A stretch of DNA of 54,648 nucleotides from Candidatus Nitrotoga sp. HW29 (GCF_924101635.2 NZ_CAKMAA020000061.1:1-54648), one strand, 5' to 3'; shown: positions 35,493 to 46,700, counted from the stretch's first letter. The notes: generated by a model not told the origin, from the letters alone. Translations and numbers: made by a program.

Positions 35493-37133
35493 TCATAGCC
35501 CCATAATCTCATTCTTTATAGTCGGGTTATTACCTGAAGTACTTTTATCATAGTGGTCTTTTAATATGATGAATTCTTCATGTTCCTTTAATTTTTCTTT
35601 ACCGTAAAGTTCATAAATTTCAACGGAAATATTATGATTTGGAGCTGTTATTAAAAAATCATCTATTGTTTCGATAATGTCAGGATCAATAACCTGGGAT
35701 TTGCTGGCATCAATTGTGAGCGTACTGTTTGATTTAACATGCGAAAGAAGTTTTCTTAATAGATATTTATTTAGAAAACCGGCATCTTTGTTAAACGTTA
35801 ATAGATAAAACGATTTATCTTGAGTCATGGTAATAGCAGCACGGTAATTTGCTTTTATTACAAAAAATAAACCAACGACCATACCAATGGTCATGCCTAT
35901 TAATAAATCGGTGGCTAGAATCGCAATTATTGTGATAACAAAAGGCAATAGTTGACTTAAGCCCTTCCGGTAAAATTCCTTAAACAACGCTGGCTTGGCC
36001 AGTTTGAAGCCAATATGCAGCAAAATGGCAGACAGACACCCTAGTGGGACATGATTTATGTATTTCGCGAAGAACATTACGCTCAGCAATATACATAAGC
36101 CGTGAATAAAACAGGATAACGGGGTTTTACCACCCGCGGCAATGTTGCTTGCACTGCGTACAATGACAGCAGTAATCGGAAGCCCTCCAATTAATCCGCT
36201 AAGAATATTTCCAACCCCTTGTGCTTTCAGTTCTCTGTTAGTTGGTGAAGTGCGTCTTAAAGGATCCAGTTTATCTACTGCCTCAAGACTTAATAATGTT
36301 TCAAGGCTGCCTATGATAGCGAGCGTTGCTGCAATAAGATAAACCTGAGGATTAGTCCAAAAACTGTAGTCTGGAAATGTGAAGTTATTTAAAAATTCGC
36401 TGACATTATTTGATACGGGAACGTTTACGATATGAATTGCGCTGACCGCCCAATCCGGTGCCCATCGTTCAGCGGCTAAATTATAGAGAACGCCCCATAT
36501 TACAGCGACCAATGGGCCAGGAATTAGCTTTAAAAATTTATGGTTTTTAAACCATGGCCTTTCCCAAATTATTAGTATGAGTAAAGCAACGGTGGTTATA
36601 AGTACGACACCATGTGAGATGGAACTGAATGCATCAATTATCGGGAAAAAAAACTCATGCATATCTTCATTTTTATAGCCTAAAGGACCTACAAAATCTT
36701 CATTGTACCCAGTCGCATGAGGAATCTGTTTGATTATAAGAATCAAGCCAATAGCAGCTAACATCCCTTTGATAACAGAAGAAGGAAAAAAGGCTCCGAT
36801 CACGCCTGCTTTGAGAAAGCCTGCTATCAATTGCATCATACCTGCAATGACCACTGCAACTAAAAATCCCTGGAAACTACCTAATGTTTCGATCGCATTG
36901 TAAATAATTACTGTTAATCCGGCTGCAGGACCAGAGACACTAAGTTGTGAACCGCTTAACCAGGAAACAACCAGACCACCAACCATTCCTGCTATCAACC
37001 CTGCGAACAACGGCGCGCCAGAGGCGAGGGCAACGCCAAGACATAGCGGAAGCGCTACTAAAAATACTACGATACCCGCGGGTAAATCATCTTTTAGGTG
37101 CCGAAAGTAGTACGGCAGGGATCGTTGTGTCAT
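35493..37133 (-). CDS. SulP-family anion transporter with STAS-like tail
   Basis: A 546-residue protein. It opens with the SulP phrase FRHLKDDLPAGIVVFLVALP followed by LCLGVALASGAPLFAGLIAG, and has GSQLSVSGPAAGLTV, SLETLLSLEAVDKLDPLRR and GLPITAVIVRSASNIAAGGK, all in conserved transmembrane segments. After about residue 440 a cytosolic STAS-like domain follows (STLTIDASKSQVIDPDIIET). Members of this subgroup carry sulfate or bicarbonate. I cannot decide which, but in an autotroph bicarbonate uptake is plausible. It stands alone, with hairpins downstream and an 800-base spacer upstream. Confidence 0.9.
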   Translation of the reverse strand: MTQRSLPYYFRHLKDDLPAGIVVFLVALPLCLGVALASGAPLFAGLIAGMVGGLVVSWLSGSQLSVSGPAAGLTVIIYNAIETLGSFQGFLVAVVIAGMMQLIAGFLKAGVIGAFFPSSVIKGMLAAIGLILIIKQIPHATGYNEDFVGPLGYKNEDMHEFFFPIIDAFSSISHGVVLITTVALLILIIWERPWFKNHKFLKLIPGPLVAVIWGVLYNLAAERWAPDWAVSAIHIVNVPVSNNVSEFLNNFTFPDYSFWTNPQVYLIAATLAIIGSLETLLSLEAVDKLDPLRRTSPTNRELKAQGVGNILSGLIGGLPITAVIVRSASNIAAGGKTPLSCFIHGLCILLSVMFFAKYINHVPLGCLSAILLHIGFKLAKPALFKEFYRKGLSQLLPFVITIIAILATDLLIGMTIGMVVGLFFVIKANYRAAITMTQDKSFYLLTFNKDAGFLNKYLLRKLLSHVKSNSTLTIDASKSQVIDPDIIETIDDFLITAPNHNISVEIYELYGKEKLKEHEEFIILKDHYDKSTSGNNPTIKNEIMGL

Positions 37134-37933
37134 TTTTATCGTCTCCGAATTGTTTATTTTTAAAGTGTGACTTTTAATTATCTGATTTTACAGTCACTCC
37201 CTTCTCAACTGCTCGGGGCGTTTATCACAGATGATGCGCTGTACCGTATTTTTTCAGTTCTATAGTAAGTGTGCAATCTTTAACACAACCGTCCACATGC
37301 ATGGGATGTGTCATCCTCTTGCAGTGGGTATTCCGCTTAGCTCACTACCATTGGTTTCAGCTAGGCTCAGCATTTTTGGGTCGTATCTTTTTCGACTCAA
37401 GCATTAACTTGAAATTTAACTATATCAATATGAGCCAGCTTTATTCAAGTTAAAAGGACTGTATTTTTAAATTTTACATTATAAAATCATTTATTTAAAT
37501 GCATTTTTATTCGATGATTCGTGCATGGGGATACAATAAAACTGAGGGTTATTTTTACAGCTAGCCCCGAACGGATTTGTATTGGTGTGTCATCATTCAA
37601 TTCACTATTTTTTAAGCATTTCGATCGATATATCATGAGAGATGCTCTCAGGATATATGAGGTACGTGCGGATGATAACGGCAGTCACTTCTTTACAGAA
37701 GAGCAAGTCATGTTACAAGATCGGCTGCAAGCAAGGTATAAATAAATATCCTGATTGGGCTGTGGCAATATTAAGTGGTACAGGTAGGCGGTGATCTGCA
37801 TTTTTCACGTTATTTTAAAAATATAGCATATATGATTATGAGGAATTCATTTTTAGCTGCTCAACCTATCGCCCGCCCGTTGCTACCTCTTAATTACCCA
37901 AATTGTTTTGGCAAGCTCTAGGTTATTTTAATT
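37134..37933. other. 800-base spacer, no convincing gene
   Basis: An AT-rich region between the divergent SulP and porin genes. It contains an inverted repeat at 37404-37453 and a GTG-started 74-codon frame (37521-37745) whose product ends in HFFTEEQVMLQDRLQARYK. That frame has no ribosome binding site and no recognised family. Confidence 0.45.
37404..37453. repeat. Inverted repeat TTAACTTGAA / TTCAAGTTAA
   Basis: Perfect 10-bp arms at 37404-37413 and 37444-37453 with 30 bases between them. The arms could be a pair of operator half-sites or the stem of a leader hairpin. No T-run follows. Confidence 0.45.
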
Positions 37934-39229
37934 GTGAAAATCAACATACATATTGTTCTGAAATATCTTGTATGGATAGTGTTGTTGGGAGTTCGTATAA
38001 CTTCAGTTAATGCAGAGTCTGGCAATATTAAGGATAGTTTGGAAATTAAAAAGGAAGAAGGCCGTTTTGAGATGGCGATAGGTGGACGTGTCCATTTGGA
38101 TGCGCATCTGTTCAACAAGGATAATAGGGATACCGCATTTCCAGCGTTTGGGAGTCAACTACCAACTATTGATGATCGCAACGGCTTCAATTTACGTCGT
38201 ACCTACTTAACACTATCAGGTAAGTTTTATGGCTGGAAATATAAGTTTGAAAATGATTTTTCAGCCGGTACTTATCCCGACAGCACACGTGAAATGTGGG
38301 TTTCAACCCCACTGGGACGAGGTGATCTTGTGATCGGGCAATTTAAGCCCTATCGCGGTATGGAAGAACTAACTAGCTCAAATGAAATTACCATGATGGA
38401 ACGTCCGTCGACGTCATCCACTGGTATTTTTAACGCTCGGCAATTTTTGATGGGTGTAGGATATAAAGGAATCATTGCAAACCAATTTGGCTATGCAGTG
38501 GATATCATGAAACTGGCTCATGTGGGACTCCCTCTAAACGGTTTAACTTATGGCGGTAGAGTATTTTGGGTGCCGATTTCTGAAGAAGGTAACACGCTTC
38601 ATTTGGGTCTTTCTTATAGCGTGGACAATCCCGACGCGAGATCGATTCCTGCAAACCCGGTTGCGATTTATGGCGGACGTCGCGGCATTAAAAAATCATT
38701 TGGTACTGCCGGTATGGGCATGGGATCGTCTTACGAAAACAGTGAGACCATTTTTGCAGTAGAAACAGCTTATGCAATCGGCCCGGTTACGTTACAAGCA
38801 GAATACGCAACCGTGAAACTCGATAACACACATTTGGTTGCGGGTGAACAGCAAGATTCTGAACTGCAGGCCTATTACTTACAGGCCAGTTGGTTTGTAA
38901 CGGGTGAAAAAACACTTTATCAGAAGGACCGTGGCGCATTCAGCAAACCCAAAAAAATCGGAAAATGGGGCGCAGTGGAAGTCGCCGCACGCTATAACTT
39001 CGTAGAGAATAAAGATCAGAGCTTGGTTGCTAATCCTTGTGCTACGGATACGTCGAAATGCCAAGTACAATCAATTACATTAGGTGTCAATTGGTATGTC
39101 AAACCGAATGCACGTGTCATGCTGAATTACTACCTTGCTGAAGCTGATATTGGTAATGCCGGGGGCGGCACCCCGGATCGCACGGACAGTCCGTCTGTCA
39201 TTTCTTTCCGCACTCAATACAGCTTTTAA
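37934..39229 (+). CDS. Phosphate-selective porin (OprP/OprO family)
   Basis: A protein of 431 residues from a GTG at 37934. The signal peptide (KYLVWIVLLGVRITSVNA) is followed by mature SGNIKDS. Family features are GGRVHLDAHLFNKDN, NGFNLRRTYLTLSGKFYGWK, FENDFSAG, LVIGQFKPYRGMEELTSSNE and a C-terminal barrel ending in SFRTQYSF with the terminal Phe. It forms a trimeric outer-membrane channel for anions such as phosphate or polyphosphate. It is monocistronic. A Ppx gene occurs elsewhere in the window, but no direct link is visible. Confidence 0.9.
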   Translation: MKINIHIVLKYLVWIVLLGVRITSVNAESGNIKDSLEIKKEEGRFEMAIGGRVHLDAHLFNKDNRDTAFPAFGSQLPTIDDRNGFNLRRTYLTLSGKFYGWKYKFENDFSAGTYPDSTREMWVSTPLGRGDLVIGQFKPYRGMEELTSSNEITMMERPSTSSTGIFNARQFLMGVGYKGIIANQFGYAVDIMKLAHVGLPLNGLTYGGRVFWVPISEEGNTLHLGLSYSVDNPDARSIPANPVAIYGGRRGIKKSFGTAGMGMGSSYENSETIFAVETAYAIGPVTLQAEYATVKLDNTHLVAGEQQDSELQAYYLQASWFVTGEKTLYQKDRGAFSKPKKIGKWGAVEVAARYNFVENKDQSLVANPCATDTSKCQVQSITLGVNWYVKPNARVMLNYYLAEADIGNAGGGTPDRTDSPSVISFRTQYSF

Positions 39230-39485
39230 TGTTGTTTGGAAATCTTTATAGGTTGTTATAAACACTGTAAGTTTAAGAGCGCTTCTTATTGTTGAATACG
39301 TTATTGTTGAGTACGTTATCTGTTTTCTAATTTTTTGAATAAAAAACAAGTCGTTTCGGAAGCAAATTTATTCCATGAATCACGAATAATTCCTTACAAA
39401 CCGGCATTGAGCGATACTACGAATGGATACCAATTGAGCTGGAGAGGTCGGGGCGTATAAATTAGCTGGGATCCATTTTGAAGTA

Positions 39486-39824
39486 CTATTGTTTATTTTT
39501 TTCGCCTTCCTTCTTGTCTTCTTTATCTTCCTCGTCTTTTATAACATCACCCGTAATGGCATCACATATTATTTCCCAATTTTTCCCATCTTTTCCTTGT
39601 ATTTCAACTTCAAATATTAACTTATCCTCTGTTTTTTCAAATTCTGCCTCGATTACAGCGCCAGAATGCTTTTCAAGAGCAGTTCTAACGCATTGAAGCA
39701 TATTAATATTGTGTTCATTATGATTGTTAATTTTTATATTATTGGCTCCTGGATCTTGAGAATAGGCGGGCGCGACACCTAATCCAAAGGTACTTATAAG
39801 AATTCCATTTATTAGGTTTTTCAT
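39486..39824 (-). CDS. Small secreted PepSY-like protein
   Basis: A protein of 112 residues. The ATG at 39824 is chosen because AAGGAA lies seven bases upstream; an adjacent ATG at 39827 and an earlier one at 39848 are alternatives. The signal peptide NLINGILISTFGLGVAPAYS is followed by a short PepSY-like unit: MLQCVRTALEKHSGAVIEAE (helix) then KLIFEVEIQGKDGKNWEIIC (strands) and DAITGDVIKDEED. The C-terminus is strongly charged (DKEDKKEGEKNKQ). Such small PepSY proteins are periplasmic, may inhibit proteases or bind metals, and often accompany two-component systems, but none is next to it here. Confidence 0.8.
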   Translation of the reverse strand: MKNLINGILISTFGLGVAPAYSQDPGANNIKINNHNEHNINMLQCVRTALEKHSGAVIEAEFEKTEDKLIFEVEIQGKDGKNWEIICDAITGDVIKDEEDKEDKKEGEKNKQ

Positions 39825-39848
39825 CATCAGTTCCTTGTGATTTAGCAT

Positions 39849-40434
39849 AATTTTTTAATTATTTACCATTTGTTAAAACGAAAATTATGGACGTGCTTAA
39901 AATATAGCGACACATAGTTAAGTTATTTTCCAGTTGTACTACTAAAGGCAGGGAGTCAGTAAATGGTAAATTTTTATACTACCGTAATCCTTGCATTATC
40001 GAGCTCATTTTTCAATTGGTAAAACAGATCATTCCTTAATGTGGAGACCAGCATCATGCAATGCTATCCCTGATGCAATTTTTGCATAAATCTTAACAAA
40101 AGTACTTGACATTATGCTGGTTATTCACAAGGTATTGCCGTACCCGCGCAATGCGGAATGTTTTTAAGATGTAATTGAGTGATAATAATTAAATTATTGT
40201 TTTAATTGAAGATAATTTATGCCTATGAAATGAGCAGTGGGGCAAAACTGTATATAAAATTAATAGTTAGACTAGTTATAGTGAAATTACTCACATTGTT
40301 ATCCACAGTATTTGTGGACAATAAGAAATACTTAATTGAGTCAGTCAGGTTAGCTCAACAATATAGAAAGTTAGAGAAGAGATCCTGCTAAAGTGTAGTT
40401 GGTGACTATTGGCTGAGAAGTTACATTGTCAACA
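39849..40434. other. Gene-free AT-rich stretch
   Basis: No convincing gene. Short plus-strand frames (40206-40391) lack ribosome binding sites and recognisable products. Confidence 0.4.
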
Positions 40435-40545
40435 TTTTTTGAGAAGCACAAAGGGCTGTTGGTACGGAGTGTTGGCAACTACTTCGACCTCAAACGTTGG
40501 GGAATTACTCCACAAAAGCCGATCAAAAAATGGGGGGGAGCATAC
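40435..40545 (+). pseudogene. Relic of an IS630-type transposase
   Basis: In the frame starting near 40440 the residues KGLLVRSVGNYFDLKRWGIT and PQKPIKK, followed by AYKQN and a TGA, match the helix-turn-helix segment of IS630-type transposases (VGNYLKRWGFTPQKPIKKAYEQ). Only this short segment survives; the catalytic DDE part is absent. It ends about 120 bases from the end of pntB. Confidence 0.7.
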
Positions 40546-40665
40546 AAACAAAATTGAATTATTCTATCCGTCCAGAGACAGCCCTGAGTTAAACTGGGAA
40601 AAGGGGTTTAACGCCAACTTAAAACACGCCATTTATTTGGCGGATTCGAGTTCGAAGTGCAGCAA

Positions 40666-42045
40666 CTAATGCTGCAACGCCTTAATTATATCCTCGACTA
40701 CTTTTTTGGCATCTCCAAACACCATCATGGTTTTGTCTAAATAGAATAGATCATTGTCCAGTCCAGCATAGCCGACAGCCATACTACGTTTGACTACCAT
40801 AACAGTACGCGCCTTGTGTGCCTCAATGATCGGCATGCCATAAATAGGGGAGTTAGGGTCGGTTTTGGCCGCAGGATTGACCACGTCGTTGGCACCGATG
40901 ACGAGTACTACATCCGTATCGGCAAATTCGTTATTGATCTCGTCCATTTCAAATACTTGATCGTAAGGTACTTCAGCCTCGGCCAGCAATACGTTCATAT
41001 GACCCGGCATGCGTCCGGCCACAGGATGGATGGCATAACGTACTTTGACGCCATTCTTGATCAAATGGTCGGCCATTTCGTTAATTGCATGCTGTGCCCG
41101 CGCTACTGCCAAGCCATAGCCCGGCACGATGATGACGCTATTCGCATTGCCCATCAGGAATGCAGCATCATCCGCGCTGCCGCTACGTACTGGCCGCTGC
41201 TCGACTTTTCCTGCTTCCACGGCACCTTCGCCACCGCCAAAGCCACCAAGAATTACATTGAAGAAGGAGCGGTTCATTGCCTTGCACATAATGTAAGAAA
41301 GAATCGCACCAGAGCTGCCGACTAACGAACCGGCAATAATCAGCATATTATTGTTCAGAGTAAAGCCGATGCCGGCCGCCGCCCATCCGGAATACGAGTT
41401 AAGCATGGATACCACGACGGGCATGTCTGCTCCGCCAATCGGCAAAATCAGCAATACACCCAGCGACAGCGCCAGAGCAATCATGATCAGGAATGGCACC
41501 CAGCTTTGCGTGAAAATGAACATGATGCCGAAGGCGATCATCACAATACCCAGAAACAGGTTGAACCAGTGCTGTCCAGCAAAATGCAGCGGCTTGCTGC
41601 CGAGTTTGCCGGACAGTTTTCCGAAAGCGATGATAGAGCCGGTGAATGTAATTGCACCAACAAACGTGCCGATGAATAACTCAATCAGATTGCTGGCGTG
41701 CAGCGGCGAGATGCCGTAGGCGACGGGATTATAAAACGCGGACATGGCGACCAGCACCGCTGCCAGACCGACCAGTGAATGCATTGCCGCTACCAATTCC
41801 GGCATGGCAGTCATTTGAATGCGCCGGGCGACTACCGCGCCTATCGCTCCGCCCACGATGATGGCAAGCGCAATATAAATCAGGTTTTGGGTGATAGTCA
41901 GTGTGGTGAGCACCGCAATAGTCATACCTATTATGCCAAACATGTTTCCGCGCCGTGCTGAAACGGGAGAACTTAAGCCTTTCAGCGCCAGGATAAATAG
42001 AACTGCGGCGATTAAATAGGCTAATGCAACAAAATTTGCCGACAT
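40666..42045 (-). CDS. pntB: NAD(P) transhydrogenase subunit beta
   Basis: A protein of 459 residues; the ATG at 42045 follows AAGGAAAAATC and fits the family start SANFVALAYLIAAVLFILAL. The membrane domain II (about residues 1-260) has multiple helices, including MPVVVSMLNSYSGWAAAGIG. The C-terminal NADP(H)-binding domain III shows SVIIVPGYGLAVARAQHAIN, HPVAGRMPGHMNVLLAEAEV and VLVIGANDVVNPAAKTDPNS. It couples hydride transfer between NADH and NADP+ to proton flow. It is the last gene of the pnt operon. Confidence 0.96.
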   Translation of the reverse strand: MSANFVALAYLIAAVLFILALKGLSSPVSARRGNMFGIIGMTIAVLTTLTITQNLIYIALAIIVGGAIGAVVARRIQMTAMPELVAAMHSLVGLAAVLVAMSAFYNPVAYGISPLHASNLIELFIGTFVGAITFTGSIIAFGKLSGKLGSKPLHFAGQHWFNLFLGIVMIAFGIMFIFTQSWVPFLIMIALALSLGVLLILPIGGADMPVVVSMLNSYSGWAAAGIGFTLNNNMLIIAGSLVGSSGAILSYIMCKAMNRSFFNVILGGFGGGEGAVEAGKVEQRPVRSGSADDAAFLMGNANSVIIVPGYGLAVARAQHAINEMADHLIKNGVKVRYAIHPVAGRMPGHMNVLLAEAEVPYDQVFEMDEINNEFADTDVVLVIGANDVVNPAAKTDPNSPIYGMPIIEAHKARTVMVVKRSMAVGYAGLDNDLFYLDKTMMVFGDAKKVVEDIIKALQH

Positions 42046-42194
42046 GATTTTTCCTTGATTATTTTTTGTAACTGCTTCACCTCGCAAATCAGGTGAAGTA
42101 TAGTGATGCTCAAAAAAAGTAGAGAGTCATTCCAAATTAATGGTTGATATTGCTCTGCTGTGCCTCTTTGCGTCTGAGCATCAACGTCCCGGAT

Positions 42195-42491
42195 TTATTT
42201 ATTTTTCTTTTTGAACATGCTCAACATGCGCTGTGTTACCAGAAAACCACCGAATACGTTAATTGCCGCCAACATAACTGCAATTAAGCCCATGACTGTG
42301 CCGGCGTCGAGTTGCTCGGGTCCCGCCGCCAGCATGGCGCCAACGATGATAATGCCGCTAATTGCGTTGGTCACTGCCATGAGCGGTGTATGTAACGCAG
42401 GCGTGACATTCCATACCACGTGATAGCCAACCACTACGGCCAATACGAATACGGTCAGATTGATAATGACAGGATCAATTGCACTACTCAT
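42195..42491 (-). CDS. pntAB: NAD(P) transhydrogenase subunit alpha 2 (membrane part)
   Basis: A 98-residue protein with three transmembrane helices. Conserved phrases are [32 protein letters not shown] and [18 protein letters not shown]. It forms the alpha-side membrane segment in organisms with split alpha subunits, such as Rhodospirillum. It lies between pntAA and pntB with spacers of 74 and 149 bases. Confidence 0.95.
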   Translation of the reverse strand: MSSAIDPVIINLTVFVLAVVVGYHVVWNVTPALHTPLMAVTNAISGIIIVGAMLAAGPEQLDAGTVMGLIAVMLAAINVFGGFLVTQRMLSMFKKKNK

Positions 42492-42565
42492 TTCAAAACT
42501 CCTAGGTTGAGATTGGCAAGTCTTAACCTTCCCAGCTCATTTTCTAAGGGGAGAGGTTAATGTAT

Positions 42566-43690
42566 TTATTTAATAATCACTTCTCCGTCGATACACAACA
42601 GCGATCCGGCGATAATGTCATCAGTGCGATTAATGTTCGTCTTTCCGCCATTCTTGGGATCGCATAGTAAATTTAAGAAATTCAATAGATTGCGTGCATA
42701 TAAAGCACTGGCATCTGCAGCAACCAAAGCAGGTAAGTTGTCTTCACCCACCAACGTGATGCCATGCTTAACCACCGTTTTTCCTAATTCGGACAATGGG
42801 CAATTGCCGCCTGCTTCAACAGCCATATCCACGATCACGGAACCTGGCTTCATGGATTTGACCATATCCTCTGTTACCAGCACTGGTGCGGTTTTACCGG
42901 GGATCAATGCAGTGGTAATGACAATATCGGCTTGCGCCACACGTTTGGCAACCTCCACCTTTTGACGAGCCATCCAACTGGCGGGCATGGGGCGGGCATA
43001 GCCGCCAACGCCTTGGGCAATCTCACGTTCCTCATCCGTTTCATAAGATACATCAATGAATTTGGCGCCCAGGGATTCCACTTGTTCTTTTACCGCAGGA
43101 CGCACATCGGAGGCCTCAATTATCGCTCCCATGCGCTTGGCGGTAGCGATAGCTTGCAACCCGGCCACACCCACACCTAATATCACTACGCGTGCAGCCT
43201 TCACCGTTCCGGCAGCCGTCATTAACATCGGCATAAACCGTTTATATAAATTAGCCGCTACCAGCACTGCCTTATACCCGGCAATGTTAGCTTGCGAAGA
43301 CAAAACATCCATAGCTTGCGCGCGTGACGTGCGCGGCAGCTTTTCCATGGCAAAAGCGATGACACCTTGCTTGGCGTAGGCTGCAACCAAGTTCGTCTGG
43401 GAAGGTGAAAGCAAGCCAATTAGTATCGTTTTGGCGGCCAACTTCGCCAGCTCGTCTTCAGTTGGGGCTCTCACTTTAAGCATGATTTCCGCTTGTGCAT
43501 AAACTTCCGCGGCGCTGACCAAGGTGGCACCTGCTGCCTGATAGTCTGCATCGGGAATACTCGCGCCTGCTCCGGCACCCTGTTGCACTATGACCGCATG
43601 ACCGGCGGCCAACATTTTTTTTACCGTTTCGGGTGTTGCAGCGACACGTGTTTCACCTGCGTGCGTTTCCGTAGGAATGCCTATACGCAT
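42566..43690 (-). CDS. pntAA: NAD(P) transhydrogenase subunit alpha 1 (NAD-binding)
   Basis: A 374-residue soluble domain I protein. The start MRIGIPTETHAGETRVAATP and ETVKKMLAAGHAVIVQ are typical, the Rossmann loop is VVILGVGVAGLQAIATAKRM, and the mobile loop region carries GGYARPMPASWM. It binds NAD(H) and passes hydride to domain III of PntB. It is the first pnt gene. A hairpin with a minus-strand T-run lies between it and the flavoprotein gene upstream. Confidence 0.95.
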   Translation of the reverse strand: MRIGIPTETHAGETRVAATPETVKKMLAAGHAVIVQQGAGAGASIPDADYQAAGATLVSAAEVYAQAEIMLKVRAPTEDELAKLAAKTILIGLLSPSQTNLVAAYAKQGVIAFAMEKLPRTSRAQAMDVLSSQANIAGYKAVLVAANLYKRFMPMLMTAAGTVKAARVVILGVGVAGLQAIATAKRMGAIIEASDVRPAVKEQVESLGAKFIDVSYETDEEREIAQGVGGYARPMPASWMARQKVEVAKRVAQADIVITTALIPGKTAPVLVTEDMVKSMKPGSVIVDMAVEAGGNCPLSELGKTVVKHGITLVGEDNLPALVAADASALYARNLLNFLNLLCDPKNGGKTNINRTDDIIAGSLLCIDGEVIIK

Positions 43691-43707
43691 GAAACATTTC
43701 CCCTTTT

Positions 43708-43732
43708 AAAAATGCCCGGGCACACCGGGCAC
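43708..43732 (-). terminator. Hairpin between the Nfn-like gene and pntAA
   Basis: TGCCCGG and CCGGGCA arms (five-base loop). On the minus strand the hairpin is followed by TTTTTA, which fits a terminator of the flavoprotein gene, 29 bases after its stop. A near-identical hairpin lies on the other side of that gene (47473-47493). Confidence 0.7.
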
Positions 43733-43760
43733 ATGAACCCATAATTAAATAATTTTATCA

Positions 43761-46700
43761 TCAAGATGTGCCTGTCAATATGTCATCTTGTTCTATGCAA
43801 TGCGCTATCCACTGTGCGGTCAGTTTTTCCTGCACGGTATTTTGCTTGAGTCGTGCATTCAACCCGGGGAAGCTTACGCAATCCAGTCGCTGATCCTGAT
43901 TAAAACAGGAGAATACATAGGTTTTTTCTCCGGTTGAAATATCGAAGTGCTCTTGAATGCACTGCCCGCAAATCTCTTTCATCATGCATTGCATGGGTGA
44001 ATTGATGGAACCAAAGGCGTGGTGATCCGGTTTCATATAAGGTTTCAGTTCGTTATGGCGGGCCGCCGCAACCGCGGCCATCATCCTGTCCGAACCAATT
44101 GCAATGATCCGGTCGACCTGATTCATCGCGATGTCTGGCTGGCCCAATTCGCCGCTGGCGTAGGCTTTGATGGCTTGCACGATGTTACCTACATATGTTC
44201 GGTCTTGGGGACGATCCGGTATAAATCCGGGCGCTTCATCACTGCACCAAATCACCACATCGGCGGCCATTTCGATGTCTTCCACCTTGTAGCGATCGAT
44301 CATTTTTTTGTAGCCGGCAAAGTATAAAACTTTAGAGCCCGCGCTACGGAATGCCTTGCCGATGGAGAACAGTACGGCATTACCTAAACCTCCACCAACC
44401 AGCAACACTGTTTCCCCCGGCGCGATCTCAGTGGGCGTACCCGTTGGCCCCATAAGCACTACCGGTTCACCGGGCTTCAGTTTGGCACATAATTGCGAGG
44501 AGCCGCCCATTTCCAGCACAATCGTAGAGAGCAAACCTTGCTCGGCATCAACCCAGGCGCCGGTCAGGGCTAACCCTTCCATGACCATGCGCGTACCATC
44601 GATTTGTGCAGCATGAGTTTCGTAATTCTGCAGGCGATAGAACTGCCCCGGTTGAAAGTTGCGCGCTGCGGCAGGGGCTTTGACGATCACCTCGACAATA
44701 TTGGGAGTAAGACGGACCACTTGATGTATGGTGGCACGCAGATCGTTGCCCAAGCGAGCAAGAAATTCCTGATTATTCTCTTTAGCTGCAGCGGTAACCT
44801 GTGACAGCACTTTGCTCAGCACCGGATAACCCTGTTTCGCACTGCCCATAGCCTTGACTACGTTACCGGAATATGAAGGATGCAGGTCACCGAAAAAGCT
44901 GACGAAACGACCATCATGGTATTTGTACTGAAGCACGTGTGCCTTGGCCGGCTTGGCATTGCTACGTTCTGGCCTGACTGGCTCTCCCTGTTCGTCACAT
45001 GCCTGGAAGTAACGTCCATCAAGCTTGAACTGTTCTGGAAACTCCCGTGCCAGCACGGTATTCGGTTGGGTGCCCGCAGCCACAAAAATGGTGCGCGCAG
45101 GCAGATGTATTTGCCCGGCTTTTTGCCAAGCGCCATCGGCATCCAATTTCTGGTTCATCACCACCATGGCGGTCGCATCACCATTTTCATCTATCTCTAC
45201 ACGCACTGGAGTCAAACCTTCGGCAAAATAAATTCCTTCCTCCAGAGCCTTTTCCACTTCCTCATGATTGAGGGTATAGGATGGGCTGTCGACCAGCCGC
45301 TTGCGATAGGCCAAAGTGACGCCACCCCATGATTTGATAAGCTGAAGAATATTGGGATCACGTCCCTCGATCGAAGCCAGAGCTCGCTCCGCGCGTATAG
45401 CCCGGGCATGACTCAAAAATTCGTCGCCTATAATTGCTTCAGTCGCCGACCACATGCGGCGCAATGCCGCCTCACCTTTTTCTGCCGTCAACATTTCGTA
45501 GCGGCAAAGAAATTTCTCAACCTGTACCGGGTAATAGGCGAGAGATTCAGTGGCGGTGTCAATAGCGGTTAAGCCCCCGCCGATGACTACAACCGGCAAG
45601 CGAACTTGCATGTTGGCGATGGAGTCGGGCTTGGCGGCACCTGTCAATTGCAACGCCATCAGAAAATCCGACGCAGTGCGAACACCGCATGCCATGCCGT
45701 TTGGTATGTCGAGCAATGTCGGACGGCCAGCACCAGCGGCCAGTGCAATATGATCGAAGCCCAGCTCAAAAGCACTTTCAGCAGTAATTGTTCCACCAAA
45801 ACGCACACCGCCGAATAGCGCGAACTCTGCGCGCCGTTCCAGCAGCAGGCGGATAATTTTAAGAAAATTCTTATCCCATCGAACCGTAATGCCATACTCG
45901 GCCACTCCGCCAAAACCGGCCATCACTCTATTATCCAGTGGTTCTTTCAATGCACTTGCATCATAGATCGGGCTAAATGGCACTCGATTACCACCGGCAT
46001 CTACACCGGATAAATCGCCCGGCAAGGGTTCGATTTTTAATCCGTCAATACCGGCAACAATATGGCCGTCGTTCATTAAATGATGTGCTAGCGTAAAACC
46101 GGCAGGACCCATGCCGACCACAAGTACACGCTTACCAGTGCTGGCACGCGGATAGGGGCGGCGAATATTAAGCGGATTCCATCGGGTGAGCAGGCTGTAG
46201 ATTTCAAAGCCCCATGGCAGCTCTAGAACGTCCTTCAATGATCGCGTTTCAGACTGTGGAATATTGACCGGCTCTTGCTTTTGATAGATACAGGATTTCA
46301 TGCAGTCATTGCAAATACGATGACCGGTTGCGGCGCACATTGGATTATCGACAGCAATAACAGCTAAGGCACCCAGCGCCAGACCGGAAGCTTTAACTTT
46401 ATGAAATTCTGATATTTTCTCATCTACAGGACAACCCGCCAGCGGAATACCGAAAGTGCTTTTCTTGAACGGAGGGGGAACGTCCGCAACGCTTTCTTTT
46501 TCTCGCAGCCCGATCGAGCATGAGTCTTTGCCTTGTTCATGGCACCAAATGCAGTAATTAGCTTCACCCAAGGCACCCGCCAAGTTCGTGCCGTTATCTG
46601 TCAGGGCGAACCCCTCGCGCTGACGCAAATGGCTATCTGCAAGGCGATGCGCAGTATATGAAATATTTTCAACGGGGATGATAGGTACCAGACGCTGAAA

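Noticed and set aside
37521-37745. A 74-codon GTG-started gene before the porin.
   Set aside because: No ribosome binding site and no recognisable product; could be a gene scrap but cannot be supported.
40409-40669. An 86-codon plus-strand gene next to pntB.
   Set aside because: The coding signal in this place is the IS630 scrap in a different frame; this frame has no start site or family.
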